Source of the DNA: Halosaccharopolyspora lacisalsi
GTDB taxonomy: Bacteria > Actinomycetota > Actinomycetes > Mycobacteriales > Pseudonocardiaceae
Assembly: GCF_014137975.1 (NCBI RefSeq)
Contig: NZ_JACGWZ010000004.1
Span: forward strand, 248,001 to 312,000
DNA length: 64,000 nucleotides
Direction: 5' to 3'
The position numbers and the translations under genes are program-made. Below the pieces are notes generated by a model that did not search any database, was not told where the DNA came from, and was given only the letters and a program-made list of their open reading frames with translations. Positions 1 through 11,096 of this stretch are shown in pieces. Each line of letters begins with the position of its first letter. Within the stretch, counting starts at the first letter, position 1.

Positions 1-122
1 GATGGTCGTGGCCGTCACTCGTCATCCTGCCCGAGGGGGCGGGCGCGCGGCCAGCGTGGGAAACAGCTCAGTACTGGGGTGGCTTATTGAGCAAGAGTTG
101 CAGCAGTGCTTAGGGTGATCGA
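1..122. other. Upstream region of the ABC importer operon, no gene seen
   Basis: No ORF with coding character is visible here. The short reverse-strand reading that starts within the next gene is a shadow. The stretch presumably carries the promoter and leader of the ABC importer operon, but I see no convincing -35/-10 pair, and the Shine-Dalgarno before the GTG at 123 is weak. Confidence 0.5.
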
Positions 123-1712
123 GTGATCGATCGCCGTACTCTGATGACCACGTCCCTGGCCACGCTGACCCTGTTCGGCGCCGGTTGCTCGGTGCCGTCG
201 AAACCGGGCGGTGACGGCGCCGATTCGATGCTGCTCGCCGACGGCTACGAACCGGACAGTCTCAACCCCCTGCTGGGCTACGCGCACGCGGGCGCGGCCA
301 AGTTCTACGACGGCCTGATGGCCTTCGACGGCAAGGGATCACTGCTTCCCGCGCTGGCCGCCGAACCACCCGTGGCCGACGAGGACGCTCGCAGATGGAC
401 GGTGAAGCTGCGGGGCGACGTTACCTTCCACGACGGAACACCGTTCGACGCCGAGGACGTGGTGGCGACCTACCGGGCCGCGATCGACCCGGCGTACGCC
501 TCCACGATCAGCTCCAACTTCGACATGCTGGACCGGGTCGAAGCTCTCGACCCGCACACCGTGCGGTTCGACCTCAAATATCCCTACGTGCCGTGGCCCG
601 CCCGGATGGTGCTGGGCATCGTGCCCGCGGAGAAGCTGGCCGAACCCGCGCCGCTGACGAACTCCGAACTCAACACCAAGCCGGTCGGGACCGGCCCCTA
701 CCAGCTCGTCGAGTGGCGCCAGGGCGAGCGAATGGTCTGGAGGGGCAACCCGGACTACTGGGGTGGTGCCCCGGCGATCGGCGAGGTCACCGTCGTCTTC
801 GCCACCGACGACAACACCCGGGCACAGCGGGTGCGGTCGGGTGAGTTCGACGGCACCGTGCTGCCTCCGGTGCTGGCGGAACGGGTCGGCACGGACTCCT
901 ACCGGACTGTGCATCACGACACCGCCGACTATCGCGCCATCACCCTGCCCAGCACCCATCCGGTCACCGGCGATCCGACCGTGCGCACGGCCCTGAACCT
1001 CGCGGCCAACCGCGACGGCATGATCGACGCGCTGCTGGGGGGCCACGGCATTCCCGGCCACACCCCCATCCCGCCCTCGATGGACCGCTACCACGAGCCC
1101 ACCGCACGGTTCGCCTTCGACCGGAAGCGGGCGAAGGGGATGCTGGATGCCGGTGGGTGGCGTCCGGGCCCCGACGGCGTCCGGCGGCGCGGCGGTCAGC
1201 GTGCCGAGTTCACGGTGATGTACTTCGCCGACGACAGCCTGCGCAAGCAGTTGGCCGTGGCTTTCGCGTCCGACGCCGGGGAGGTCGGTATCGAGGTGCG
1301 TCCGGCCGGGGTGGACCGGACGGAGGCGGCGAGCCGGATCGGCACCGACGCCATCGTGCTCGGCGGCGGCAATCCGCTGGATCCGGACCTGCAGATGTAC
1401 GACAGCCTGCACTCCTCGGTCATCGGCACCGGCACCTACAACAATCCCGCGCAGTACCGCAACGCCGCTGTGGACGCCGCGCTCGACCGTGGCAGGCACA
1501 CCACCGACTCCGCCCGGCGCGCCCGGTACTACAAGCAGGCCCAGACGGCCTACGTCGCCGATCCCGGACTGGTGTACCTGGCCTTCATCCAGCACAGCTA
1601 CGTGATGCGCACCGGTGCGTGGAACGGCTACGAACCGGTGATCGAGCCGCACACGCACGGCACCACCTGGGGGCCGTGGTGGAACGTCGAGGACTGGACG
1701 CCGCAGCGGTGA
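123..1712 (+). CDS. ABC transporter substrate-binding lipoprotein (peptide/nickel, family 5)
   Basis: Extracytoplasmic solute receptor of about 529 residues, the usual length for SBP_bac_5 (DppA/OppA/NikA-like) proteins. The N-terminus has an Arg-Arg pair at residues 4-5, a short hydrophobic stretch and a Cys at residue 22 in a G-A-G-C context, which suggests a lipoprotein, possibly Tat-exported; the -3 residue is atypical for a lipobox. The family pattern of a PDSLNPLL-type opening and repeated WTVKLR/FHDGTPF segments is present. It is the first gene of a five-gene importer, and its stop overlaps the GTG of the next gene. The substrate (oligopeptide, nickel or opine) cannot be told from sequence. 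Confidence 0.9.
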   Translation: MIDRRTLMTTSLATLTLFGAGCSVPSKPGGDGADSMLLADGYEPDSLNPLLGYAHAGAAKFYDGLMAFDGKGSLLPALAAEPPVADEDARRWTVKLRGDVTFHDGTPFDAEDVVATYRAAIDPAYASTISSNFDMLDRVEALDPHTVRFDLKYPYVPWPARMVLGIVPAEKLAEPAPLTNSELNTKPVGTGPYQLVEWRQGERMVWRGNPDYWGGAPAIGEVTVVFATDDNTRAQRVRSGEFDGTVLPPVLAERVGTDSYRTVHHDTADYRAITLPSTHPVTGDPTVRTALNLAANRDGMIDALLGGHGIPGHTPIPPSMDRYHEPTARFAFDRKRAKGMLDAGGWRPGPDGVRRRGGQRAEFTVMYFADDSLRKQLAVAFASDAGEVGIEVRPAGVDRTEAASRIGTDAIVLGGGNPLDPDLQMYDSLHSSVIGTGTYNNPAQYRNAAVDAALDRGRHTTDSARRARYYKQAQTAYVADPGLVYLAFIQHSYVMRTGAWNGYEPVIEPHTHGTTWGPWWNVEDWTPQR

Positions 1713-2713
1713 CGCCCACCACCGCCGGATCCCGCTCCCGCGCCACCGCGGTGGCCCGCCTCGTACTGCGCCGGCTCGCCTTCGCCGTTCCCGTGCTGTT
1801 CCTCGTGGCTTTCGGGGTCTTCCTGCTCGCGGCGGCCTCGCCGTTCGACCCGGTCTACCAGTACTACGGAGTCCAGATCCTCAACGCCTCCGCGGCGGAC
1901 GTGGCGGACGTGCGTGCCCGGCTCGGCCTCGACGAGGGAGTGCTGGCGCAGTTCTGGGGCTGGTTCACCGGTGTGCTCTCCGGCGATCTGGGAGTGTCCC
2001 GCTCCATGCGTCAGCCGGTCGCACGAGTACTGGCCGAGCGACTGCCCTGGACACTCCTGCTGACGGTGACCGGGCTGGTGGTGGCCGTGGTGTTCGCGCT
2101 CGTCCTGGGCACCGTGGCCGCCTGGCGCCAGGGCGGTTGGATCGACCGGGTCGTCACCGCACTCGGTCACGCGTTGGAGGGCATTCCGCCGTTCGTGCTC
2201 GCGCTGCTGGCGATCGCGCTGTTCTCGCTGGGCCTCGGGTGGTTGCCGGTGGCGGGCCTGACCGACGCGGGGAGCGCGTTGAGCATCGGCCAGGTCGTCG
2301 AACACCTGGCCCTGCCCGCCCTGGTACTCGGGATCTCGCAGTCTCCTTGGCTGGTGCTGCACGTGCGGCAGTCGATGCTGAGCTCGTTGTCGCAGGACCA
2401 CGTGACGGGAGCGCGCGCACGGGGACTCGGTGAACGGGTGGTGGTGTTGCGCCATGCGCTGCCGACGGCGTTGCTGCCCTTCGTCACGCTGATCGGCGCG
2501 CGCATTCCCGAACTGGTGACCGGCACGGTCCTGGTCGAGGAGGTCTTCTCCTGGCCGGGCCTGGCCGCGGCCGTGGTCACGGCCGCCACGGCGGTGGACT
2601 ATCCGTTGCTGGCGATTCTGACGCTGGTGGCCACGGCCGCCGTGCTGCTCGGATCGCTCCTCGCCGATGTCGCGGCCGTGCTGTTGGATCCGAGGGTGTC
2701 CGCCGATGGTTGA
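1709..2713 (+). CDS. ABC transporter permease (DppB/NikB-like)
   Basis: First integral-membrane subunit of the importer, about 334 residues. I place the start at the GTG in the GTGA overlap with the preceding stop, because translation upstream of it lies inside the binding-protein gene. One N-terminal membrane helix, a periplasmic stretch containing an LGLDEGVLAQFWGW-type segment and five further hydrophobic segments match the DppB/NikB family. A cytoplasmic EAA-type loop (GARARGLGERVVVLRHALP) that contacts the ATPase is present near residue 235. Its end overlaps the start of the second permease. Confidence 0.9.
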   Translation: MTPTTAGSRSRATAVARLVLRRLAFAVPVLFLVAFGVFLLAAASPFDPVYQYYGVQILNASAADVADVRARLGLDEGVLAQFWGWFTGVLSGDLGVSRSMRQPVARVLAERLPWTLLLTVTGLVVAVVFALVLGTVAAWRQGGWIDRVVTALGHALEGIPPFVLALLAIALFSLGLGWLPVAGLTDAGSALSIGQVVEHLALPALVLGISQSPWLVLHVRQSMLSSLSQDHVTGARARGLGERVVVLRHALPTALLPFVTLIGARIPELVTGTVLVEEVFSWPGLAAAVVTAATAVDYPLLAILTLVATAAVLLGSLLADVAAVLLDPRVSADG

Positions 2714-3629
2714 GACGGGACGAGCCACGGAGTCGTCAGCGGCGCCCGATCAGTGGCGTGACGCGAGCCGTAGACGAGCGGGCACCATGCGCGGACGCGC
2801 CACGGGTGCGCGCGTCCGCGCGCGCCTGTGGGGCTCCCTGGGAACGCTCGTGCTGGTGGTGTTGGCGGCGCTGATCGTTCCCCCGCTGTTCGGCAGCGGG
2901 AGCACGGTGCACTACGAGGCGATCCGGCTGCCCCCGGGATGGGCGCATCCGTTCGGCACCGACAGCAGCGGACGCGACCTGTTCGTGCGGTCGTTGGCGG
3001 GACTGCGGATCTCGTTGCTGGTGGCGGCGATCAGCGCCGTGGTGTCCACGGTGCTCGGTTCGGCCGTGGGGGTGGCCGCGGGAGCTCTCGGCGGATGGAG
3101 CGACCGGCTGCTGATGCGAGCGGTCGACGCGGTCAACGCCGTGCCGCACCTGCTGCTGGGCATCGTGATCGTGTCGCTGTACCGGGGCAGCGTGGTGGCG
3201 GTGATGCTCTCGATCGCGTTGACGCACTGGGCCACCGTCGCCCGCATCGTGCGTTCGGAAGTGCTCTCGCTGCGAGAGCGCCCCTACATCGACGCGGCGA
3301 TCTCCGGTGGTGCGAGCCGCCTGCGTGTGCTGTACCGCCACTTCCTCCCGGCGGTCGTGCCCCAGGCAGCGCTCTCGGCCGTGCTGCTGATCCCGCACGC
3401 GGTGTGGCACGAGACGGCGCTGAGCTTCCTCGGGCTCGGGCTGCCGCCGCACATGGCCAGCATCGGCAACATCCTCGGCGACGGGCGCTCGGCCGTGCTC
3501 CTCGGCGCGTGGTGGCTCATCCTGTTCCCCTCGTTGCTGCTGGTGGCCACGACGCTGGCCGTGTCGGGTATCGCCGCGACCTGGCGTGACAGGGTGGTTC
3601 CCCGCAGAAGATCGGAGTTGTCACTGTGA
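2706..3629 (+). CDS. ABC transporter permease (DppC/NikC-like)
   Basis: Second membrane subunit, about 307 residues. The ATG at 2706 overlaps the end of the first permease by 8 bases. A hydrophilic Arg-rich N-terminus of about 40 residues precedes the first membrane helix. The segment HPFGTDSSGRDLFVR is the typical DppC/OppC N-terminal signature, and the EAA loop (DAAISGGASRLRVLYRHFLP) lies about two thirds along. It should pair with the upstream permease to form the translocation pore. Its stop overlaps the GTG of the ATPase gene, so the operon is translationally coupled. Confidence 0.9.
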   Translation: MVETGRATESSAAPDQWRDASRRRAGTMRGRATGARVRARLWGSLGTLVLVVLAALIVPPLFGSGSTVHYEAIRLPPGWAHPFGTDSSGRDLFVRSLAGLRISLLVAAISAVVSTVLGSAVGVAAGALGGWSDRLLMRAVDAVNAVPHLLLGIVIVSLYRGSVVAVMLSIALTHWATVARIVRSEVLSLRERPYIDAAISGGASRLRVLYRHFLPAVVPQAALSAVLLIPHAVWHETALSFLGLGLPPHMASIGNILGDGRSAVLLGAWWLILFPSLLLVATTLAVSGIAATWRDRVVPRRRSELSL

Positions 3630-4627
3630 CCGCGTGTACCGGCGCCGACGAGCAGGAGAGCGAGCCGCTGCTGCGACTGGATCGACTCTCGGTGCGGTTC
3701 CTGCTGTCCCCGCGTCGGCGTCCGGGCTCGGAGGTACGTGCCGTCACCGACGCCTCGCTGAACCTGCGGCCGGGCAGGGTGCTGGCCCTGGTGGGCGAGT
3801 CCGGGTGCGGCAAGTCGGTGCTGGCTTCCGCGCTGCTCGGGCTGCTGCCCGCCAACGCCCAGGTACGGGGACGAGCTCGGCTGTACCGTCCCGATCCGGT
3901 GGAGCTGATCTCCGCCCCGGAGTCGGTGCTGGCGGGCGAGGTACGCGGACGAGGTGTCGGGCTGGTCCCGCAGTCGGCGAGTACCCACCTGACCCCGGTG
4001 CGGACGGCCCGCGCCCAGCTCGCCGAAGCCGTCCGCGCGCTGCGGCCGGAGGCCGGTGCGGAACTGGTCGACGAGCTCGCCCGGCGGGTCGGTCTGCGGG
4101 TGGAGGACCTCGAGCACTACCCGCACGAGCTCTCCGGTGGCATGGCCCAGCGGGTGGCCCTGGCCCTGGCCCTGGTCGCCGACCCCCCGGTGGTTCTGGC
4201 AGACGAACCCACCACCGGTCTGGACCGCCCACTGGTCGATCGGACGATGGATCAGCTCGGCGAAACCGCGCGACGTGGGCACGGAGTGCTGCTGATCACC
4301 CACGACCTGTCCGCCGCCCGGCGCGTGGCCACCGACGTGGCGGTGATGTACGCGAGCAGGATCGTCGAGGTCGGTCCCGCCGAGGAGATCTTCGCCAACC
4401 CGTGGCATCCCTACACCGCCGGGTTGCTGCGGGCGCTGCCGGAGGGCGGGTTCGAGCCGATCCCCGGCCACCCGCCCGTGCTCACCGAACTGGAACGTCT
4501 CGAACGGGAATGGGGTTGCGTGTTCTGCCAACGTTGCCCGGACATGCCGGGATTCGCCCCGTGCACGGGGAATCCGGAGCTGATCGAACACGGTGGCCGC
4601 TGGGTCGCCGCTCACGCGCCGTGCTGA
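3626..4627 (+). CDS. ABC transporter ATP-binding protein (DppD/NikD-like)
   Basis: ATPase subunit of 333 residues. Visible motifs are Walker A GESGCGKS, signature LSGGMAQR, Walker B VVLADEPTTGLD and an H-loop in LLITHD. The C-terminus carries the Cys-rich oligopeptide/nickel-type extension (CVFCQRCPDMPGFAPC), typical of DppD/OppD proteins. It powers import together with the next, shorter ATPase. The GTG start overlaps the preceding stop and its TGA overlaps the next GTG. Confidence 0.92.
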   Translation: MTACTGADEQESEPLLRLDRLSVRFLLSPRRRPGSEVRAVTDASLNLRPGRVLALVGESGCGKSVLASALLGLLPANAQVRGRARLYRPDPVELISAPESVLAGEVRGRGVGLVPQSASTHLTPVRTARAQLAEAVRALRPEAGAELVDELARRVGLRVEDLEHYPHELSGGMAQRVALALALVADPPVVLADEPTTGLDRPLVDRTMDQLGETARRGHGVLLITHDLSAARRVATDVAVMYASRIVEVGPAEEIFANPWHPYTAGLLRALPEGGFEPIPGHPPVLTELERLEREWGCVFCQRCPDMPGFAPCTGNPELIEHGGRWVAAHAPC

Positions 4628-5250
4628 GCGGCACCGGACTGGTCGCCGGCTACCGCAAGGGCGTCGCGGTGCTCGACGGCATCGACGTGGAGGTTCCCGC
4701 CGGACGTGTCACCGGTCTGGCGGGGCCGAGCGGGTGCGGCAAGTCGACCGTGGCTCGCGTCCTGGGGCTGTTGCAGCGGCCGTGGGAGGGGCGAGTCAGC
4801 GTGGACGGCGATGTGGTCGACGGTTTCCGACACTCCGCACCCCGTGCACAGCGCACGGCGATCGGCATGGTTTTCCAGCAGCCCCGCCCGGCCGTCGATC
4901 CCCGGTTCACGCTTCACGAGGTGGTCGCGGAACCACTTCGTGCGACGGGTCGCTCCGAGCCGATCGAGGCGCTGACGGAGCAGGTCGGCCTGACCGCGGA
5001 ACTGCTGCGGCGACGACCGCACGAGGTCAGCGACGGACAACTCCAGCGAGCGTGCCTGGGCAGGGCCCTGGCCCTGCGTCCGCGCTATCTGATCTGCGAC
5101 GAGATGACCGCGATGCTGGACGCTTCCACCACGGCCGCACTCGTACGCGTGGTCGACCGGCAGGTCGAGGAGCACGGTACCGGGGTGTTGGCCATCAGCC
5201 ACGACGAGGCGCTGCTCGAGCGGTGGGCCGGGCGGGTGCTGCGGATTTGA
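4621..5250 (+). CDS. ABC transporter ATP-binding protein (DppF/NikE-like), short
   Basis: Second ATPase subunit, about 209 residues from the GTG at 4621, which overlaps the end of the previous ATPase gene. Walker A GPSGCGKST, Walker B YLICDEMTAMLD and the switch histidine in AISHD are present. The ABC signature reads VSDGQLQR rather than LSGGQ, and the protein ends right after the nucleotide-binding core, so it lacks the C-terminal extension of most DppF proteins. It completes an importer with an asymmetric ATPase pair. Family assignment is secure; the substrate is unknown. Confidence 0.88.
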   Translation: MLSGTGLVAGYRKGVAVLDGIDVEVPAGRVTGLAGPSGCGKSTVARVLGLLQRPWEGRVSVDGDVVDGFRHSAPRAQRTAIGMVFQQPRPAVDPRFTLHEVVAEPLRATGRSEPIEALTEQVGLTAELLRRRPHEVSDGQLQRACLGRALALRPRYLICDEMTAMLDASTTAALVRVVDRQVEEHGTGVLAISHDEALLERWAGRVLRI

Positions 5251-5357
5251 GGGCCAGCCGGTGCCCCCGGGGCGAGTGGTTGTGGGAGAGTGAACCGCGG
5301 GTGTCCGGCCGTACCCCGAGCGGTCCGGGCTGAAGTGATGGGTAGTGGAGAACTTTC

Positions 5358-5510
5358 ATGAGTGAAGGCACCACGTTCGTGCAGTGGCGTGAACGGGCCC
5401 GGTCGGAGATCAAGGACGAACGTCCGCACCTGCGGTGGCTCCTGATCACCGCCGCCATCGTGGTGGTGGTGGGCGTGCTCGGCGGAGTGCTCGCCCTGCT
5501 GCTCGCGTGA
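5358..5510 (+). CDS. Small single-pass membrane protein, 50 aa
   Basis: The reading frame begins at ATG 5358, about 8 nt after a GGAG Shine-Dalgarno, and encodes 50 residues. A charged N-terminal half (WRERARSEIKDERPHLRW) is followed by one strongly hydrophobic helix rich in Val, Leu and Gly at the C-terminus. This is the layout of small actinobacterial membrane proteins of unknown function. It lies between the importer operon and a convergent carboxypeptidase gene, with a strong hairpin just downstream. I do not recognise a family. Confidence 0.65.
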   Translation: MSEGTTFVQWRERARSEIKDERPHLRWLLITAAIVVVVGVLGGVLALLLA

Positions 5511-5517
5511 CCGGGAA

Positions 5518-5548
5518 GGGTGGGCGTTTTCGCCGAAACCGCCCACCC
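5518..5548. terminator. Bidirectional hairpin terminator
   Basis: GGGTGGGCG at 5518-5526 pairs perfectly with CGCCCACCC at 5540-5548. Inner TTT/AAA pairs extend the stem around a CGCCG loop. It sits exactly between two convergent genes, so it can serve both. Confidence 0.7.
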
Positions 5549-5559
5549 GCCCGAAAACG

Positions 5560-6837
5560 TCAGGCGCCCGCCTCGCGGAGCAGGATGTCCACGGCGGCGT
5601 CGTTGCGCGCGGTTTCCCGCTCGATCACCTCGTCGGGTGGGTAGAAACCCTGGATCCCGCCGGATCCCGGGTACATCTCGAAGGTGAACGACAGGACGTC
5701 GTGTTCGGCCCACATCCAGTCGTTGACGCTGCCGTCGGTGACGTAGAGATCGCTGGACTGCTGCGGCGTGTAGCCGTTGGTCGCGGCCATCTCCTTGCCG
5801 ACGCGGGCGAACCGCTCGTATTCCTGCCGGGTCATTCCCGGAGCGCTGTCCGAGGTGGTGTAGCCGTAGGGCCAGAGCACCAGCTCGGAGAAGGTGTGGA
5901 AATCGATGTGAGCGGTGATCTGCTGCGCACCGTCGATCACGCGGGAGTTGGTGAAGTCCCGGATGGCCGAGGTCTCCGGAGCCGAGAACGGTGCGGACCC
6001 CCGGTAGGTCGGTGAGGTCGGGTCACCGCTGGAGCCGTCGCAGCAGCCCCACTGGTGCCCCCAGTTGCGGTTGAGATCGGTGGGCTGTTGGCCGCGGTTG
6101 CGCCGCCACCCGCGGTACTGACCCGTGGCGACGTCGTGGACGATGCCGTCGGGGTTGGCCATCGGCACGACCCAGATCTCGCGGTTGTCGACCATGTCGG
6201 TGACCGTGGGATCACTGCCGTAGTCGTCGGTGAAGCGCTGCACGACGTGCAGGCACATCTCCGCGGTCAGGTGCTCCCGGGCGTGCTGATTGCAGGTGAA
6301 CAGCACTTCGGGCTCGGTCTCGTCCTTCGCGGCGTTGTCGCTGATCTTGACGGCCGGGATGTCCCGGCCTTCCGCGGAGGTGCCCGCGCTCGAACGGGCG
6401 ACGACGTCGGTGTGGTCGGTGGCGGCCTTGTCCACCTCGCTCACCATTTCCCGGTAGGTGTGATATCCGCTGTCCTCCGGTGGGAAGGAGGGAACGGCTG
6501 CGGGTTCCGCCTCGGGGCGTGCCAGCTCCGTGCGCACGTTCGACTGCTTATGCAGCGTGTATCCGGCCTCCCGGAGCCGTTCGGCCTGCTCGGTGGTGGC
6601 TTCGACCGTCGTGGTCCCGCCCTGCGCGGACAGCACCAGGGCGCCCGTCCGAGCGAGCTCCGTGCGCTGGGCGGTGTCGGTGTTGGGCACCGCGTAAACG
6701 GCTCGGTCCCGTGGTGCCGCCGTATCGGGTTGGACCGGACTCCCGGCTGCGGCGACAGTGGTTTGCAACGGGGGGAGCAGGAGCAGGCACGCGCCTGCTG
6801 CCACTGCCGCGGCACTGCGGCGTGAAGGGAACATCAC
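5560..6837 (-). CDS. Secreted M14 zinc carboxypeptidase
   Basis: Exported metallocarboxypeptidase of 425 residues that should remove C-terminal residues from peptides outside the cell. A Sec-type signal peptide spans about residues 1-31 (basic MFPSRR, hydrophobic core, AxA-type cleavage region), followed by a propeptide. The M14 catalytic domain has the zinc motif HARE (around residue 187), the substrate-binding N-R in DLNRNW, the third zinc ligand in HIDFHTFSE and the catalytic Glu in FTFEMYP. The Arg-Glu-rich Zn motif context resembles carboxypeptidase T of Gram-positives. The start is GTG 6837 or ATG 6834, both behind GGAGAC. It is monocistronic. Confidence 0.92.
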   Translation of the reverse strand: MMFPSRRSAAAVAAGACLLLLPPLQTTVAAAGSPVQPDTAAPRDRAVYAVPNTDTAQRTELARTGALVLSAQGGTTTVEATTEQAERLREAGYTLHKQSNVRTELARPEAEPAAVPSFPPEDSGYHTYREMVSEVDKAATDHTDVVARSSAGTSAEGRDIPAVKISDNAAKDETEPEVLFTCNQHAREHLTAEMCLHVVQRFTDDYGSDPTVTDMVDNREIWVVPMANPDGIVHDVATGQYRGWRRNRGQQPTDLNRNWGHQWGCCDGSSGDPTSPTYRGSAPFSAPETSAIRDFTNSRVIDGAQQITAHIDFHTFSELVLWPYGYTTSDSAPGMTRQEYERFARVGKEMAATNGYTPQQSSDLYVTDGSVNDWMWAEHDVLSFTFEMYPGSGGIQGFYPPDEVIERETARNDAAVDILLREAGA

Positions 6838-7070
6838 GTCTCCGTTCGATCACTTTTCGTGACCGTGTGATATTCCCGACTGTGGTTGTGCTCGGCAACC
6901 CACTTCCGTCGGAGTGCCGTTGCCGTTTTCGGCGCTTCCCGGGACTGCCCTCCCGGCTGGAGAAGGTGTCTCCGGCTGTTTGTGGTTGTGTGTCTTCGCG
7001 TGTTGAGGCGTGTCATTTCATGCGTTGTTCGGGTGGGTACTCGTGGCGTCGGGTGTGGGGCACGGTGGGG

Positions 7071-7847
7071 ATGGTGCTGCAGGCCTACCGGCTCGCCCCG
7101 GGCTCCACCGCCGAGCAGCAGGCCATGCTGGCTTCCCACCGTGGCGCTGCCCGATTCGCGTTCAACCGCAGGCATGTGCGGTTGCCCCGGATCGGGACGG
7201 TGCGCACGCACGAGTCGACTCGCAAGCTGGCCCGCCACGTCGAACGCGGCACCGCTCGTCAGCAGGGCCCGGACAAACGTGCTGGTCAGAAAACCTCGGC
7301 CCGGTGGCGTAAGACGCAGGTCCGGATCGCGGAGCTGCGTACGGCCATCGCCAATGCTCGGGCTGATGGGTTGCACCAGCTCTCCACCCGACTCGTGAAC
7401 GAATTCGATGCGGTGGTGCTGGAAGACCTGCACGTGGCCGGGATGCTGCGCAACCGACAACTCGCCCGCGCGGTCCCCGGTGCGGGTATGGGCGGGGCGC
7501 GGCGTCAGGTGACCTACAAGGCCGCCTGGTCGCACCGCGCACTGATCGTGGCCGACCGATTCTGCCCCAGCTCGAAAACCTGCGACGACTGTGGCGTGGT
7601 GACAGCCACACTGAGCCTGCGGCAACGCACCTTCACCTGCGATCACTGCGGCTGCGCCACCGATCGCGACCTCAACGCGGCCCGCAACCTCGCCAGCCCG
7701 GCCGAGACCACGGGCAGCACGTCCTCCCCGAGCTGCGGGGCGACGCAAAACGAGCCCGCTGGAAACCCACGCAAGACCAGCCCCGCTGGTACCGGGTACC
7801 GCTACGGGAAGACCTCGACCCACCGGGCCGGGGCCGACGCCGCGTAG
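7071..7847 (+). pseudogene. tnpB: tnpB relic with two internal in-frame deletions
   Basis: The 258-codon frame from ATG 7071 contains recognisable pieces of an RNA-guided TnpB nuclease (IS200/IS605-IS607 type): the N-terminus (LQAYRLAPG..), then RRHVRLPRIGTVRTHESTRKLARHV, then QGPDKRAGQK onward. Compared with about 400-residue actinobacterial TnpBs it lacks a middle block after GAARFAFN and a second block after VERGTAR. The second gap removes the RuvC-I motif (normally G-x-DLGVK) with its catalytic Asp. RuvC-II Glu (VVLEDLHVAGM), the four-Cys zinc finger (CDDCG...CDHCG) and RuvC-III Asp ([10 protein letters not shown]) remain. Nuclease activity is therefore unlikely. The frame stays open, and it ends only 91 bp before hisD. 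Confidence 0.8.
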
Positions 7848-7875
7848 CAATACGACGGCTCAGGAAGTGCACGCT

Positions 7876-7906
7876 TTTACACGCTTTCCGAACGGGCGAT
7901 TATCCT
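7876..7906 (+). promoter_or_regulatory. Candidate hisD operon promoter
   Basis: A -10-like TATCCT lies at 7901-7906 and a -35-like TTTACA at 7876-7881 (19-bp spacer; TTACAC at 7877 gives 18). About 30 nt follow before the hisD start, including an AAGGA Shine-Dalgarno. Assigned by eye only. Confidence 0.35.
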
Positions 7907-7938
7907 GGTGGAGGCCACCCCCGTACGTAAGGACGCCC

Positions 7939-9264
7939 ATGCTCGCCCGTACTGACCTGCGCGGTCGTGTCCCGTCGCCCACCGAACTGCGCGCCGTGCT
8001 GCCGCGCGCCGGTACCGACGTGGAAGAGGTGCTGCATCGGGTCCGTCCCGTGATCGACGATGTACGCGACCGCGGGGTGCCCGCGGTGCTGGAGTTCACC
8101 GAACGGTTCGACTCGGTGCGCCCCGAGCGGGTCCGGGTTCCGGCGGCGGAGCTGGCCCGCGCGCTCGACGAACTCGATCCCTCCGTGCGTGCCGCGCTGG
8201 AGGAGTCGATCAGGCGCGCCCGCAGGGTCCACACCGCCCAACGTCGCGAGGACGTGACCACCGAGGTCGCTCCCGGCGGCACGGTTACCGAGCGGTGGGT
8301 GCCGGTGTCCCGAGTCGGCCTGTACGCCCCCGGTGGGTTGGCCGTGTACCCGTCGAGCGTGGTGATGAACGTGGTCCCGGCGCAGGCCGCCGGCGTCGAG
8401 TCGCTGGTCGTGTGCTCACCGCCGCAGGCCGAGTTCGGCGGTCTTCCGCACCCGACCATCCTCGCCGCGGCGCACCTGCTCGGGGTCGCCGAGGTCTGGG
8501 CCGTCGGCGGAGCGCAGGCGGTGGCGCTGCTGGCCTACGGCGGCTCCGACACCGACGGGGCCGAGTTGATGCCCGTGGACACGGTCACCGGACCGGGCAA
8601 CCTCTACGTGACGGCGGCCAAGCGTCATCTGCGCAGCCTCGTCGGTATCGACTCGGAGGCGGGGCCCACCGAGATCGCGATCCTGGCGGACGAGACCGCC
8701 GATCCGGTCCACGTCGCCGCCGACCTGATCAGCCAGGCCGAGCACGACACCCTCGCGGCCAGCGTGCTGGTCACCCCTTCCGCGCAGCTCGCCGACGCCG
8801 TAGACGCCGAACTCGATCGCCAGGTGGCTCGGACCAAGCACGACGAGCGCATCCGTACCGCGCTGACCGGTACCCAGTCCGGCTGCGTGCTGGTCTCCGA
8901 CGTGACCGGCGGAGTGCGGGTGGTCGACGCCTACGCGGCCGAACACCTGGAGGTCCAGACCCGGCAGGCTTCAGCGGTGGCGGCGCGCGTGCGCAACGCG
9001 GGTGCGATCTTCGTCGGAGCGTTCGCCCCGGTCTCGCTCGGTGACTACTGCGCGGGGTCCAACCACGTGCTGCCCACCGGCGGATGCGCACGGCACTCGT
9101 CCGGACTGAGCGTGCAGAGCTTCCTGCGTGGCATCCACGTGATCGAGTACAGCGAGCAGGCGCTGCGCGACGTCACCGACGAGGTCGTCGCCCTGGCCGA
9201 CGCCGAGGACCTGCCCGCGCACGGACAGGCCGTCGCCGCCCGCTTCGACCAAAAGGGTGCGTAG
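7939..9264 (+). CDS. hisD: Histidinol dehydrogenase
   Basis: Catalyses the last two steps of histidine synthesis, NAD-dependent oxidation of L-histidinol to L-histidine. From ATG 7939 (AAGGA seven bases before) the product is 441 residues, normal for HisD. An upstream in-frame extension exists but has no ribosome site. Family blocks visible: [46 protein letters not shown], the zinc/active-site segment SQAEHDT and the C-terminal [10 protein letters not shown]. It heads hisD-hisC-hisB, which is separated from hisH onward by a 7.6-kb accessory block. Confidence 0.97.
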   Translation: MLARTDLRGRVPSPTELRAVLPRAGTDVEEVLHRVRPVIDDVRDRGVPAVLEFTERFDSVRPERVRVPAAELARALDELDPSVRAALEESIRRARRVHTAQRREDVTTEVAPGGTVTERWVPVSRVGLYAPGGLAVYPSSVVMNVVPAQAAGVESLVVCSPPQAEFGGLPHPTILAAAHLLGVAEVWAVGGAQAVALLAYGGSDTDGAELMPVDTVTGPGNLYVTAAKRHLRSLVGIDSEAGPTEIAILADETADPVHVAADLISQAEHDTLAASVLVTPSAQLADAVDAELDRQVARTKHDERIRTALTGTQSGCVLVSDVTGGVRVVDAYAAEHLEVQTRQASAVAARVRNAGAIFVGAFAPVSLGDYCAGSNHVLPTGGCARHSSGLSVQSFLRGIHVIEYSEQALRDVTDEVVALADAEDLPAHGQAVAARFDQKGA

Positions 9265-9348
9265 ACCGACTTGTGCGTCGCTTGCTCGGCGATCGGCGCA
9301 GTCGAACGACTGCCAGCGATTCGTGCGAACTCCGCGCGAGAAGAGTGA

Positions 9349-11096
<1,748 letters not shown>

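Noticed and set aside
339-1658. 439-codon reverse-strand ORF over the first ABC gene
   Set aside because: Antisense shadow in high-GC DNA; no family resemblance, while the forward frame is a clear binding protein.
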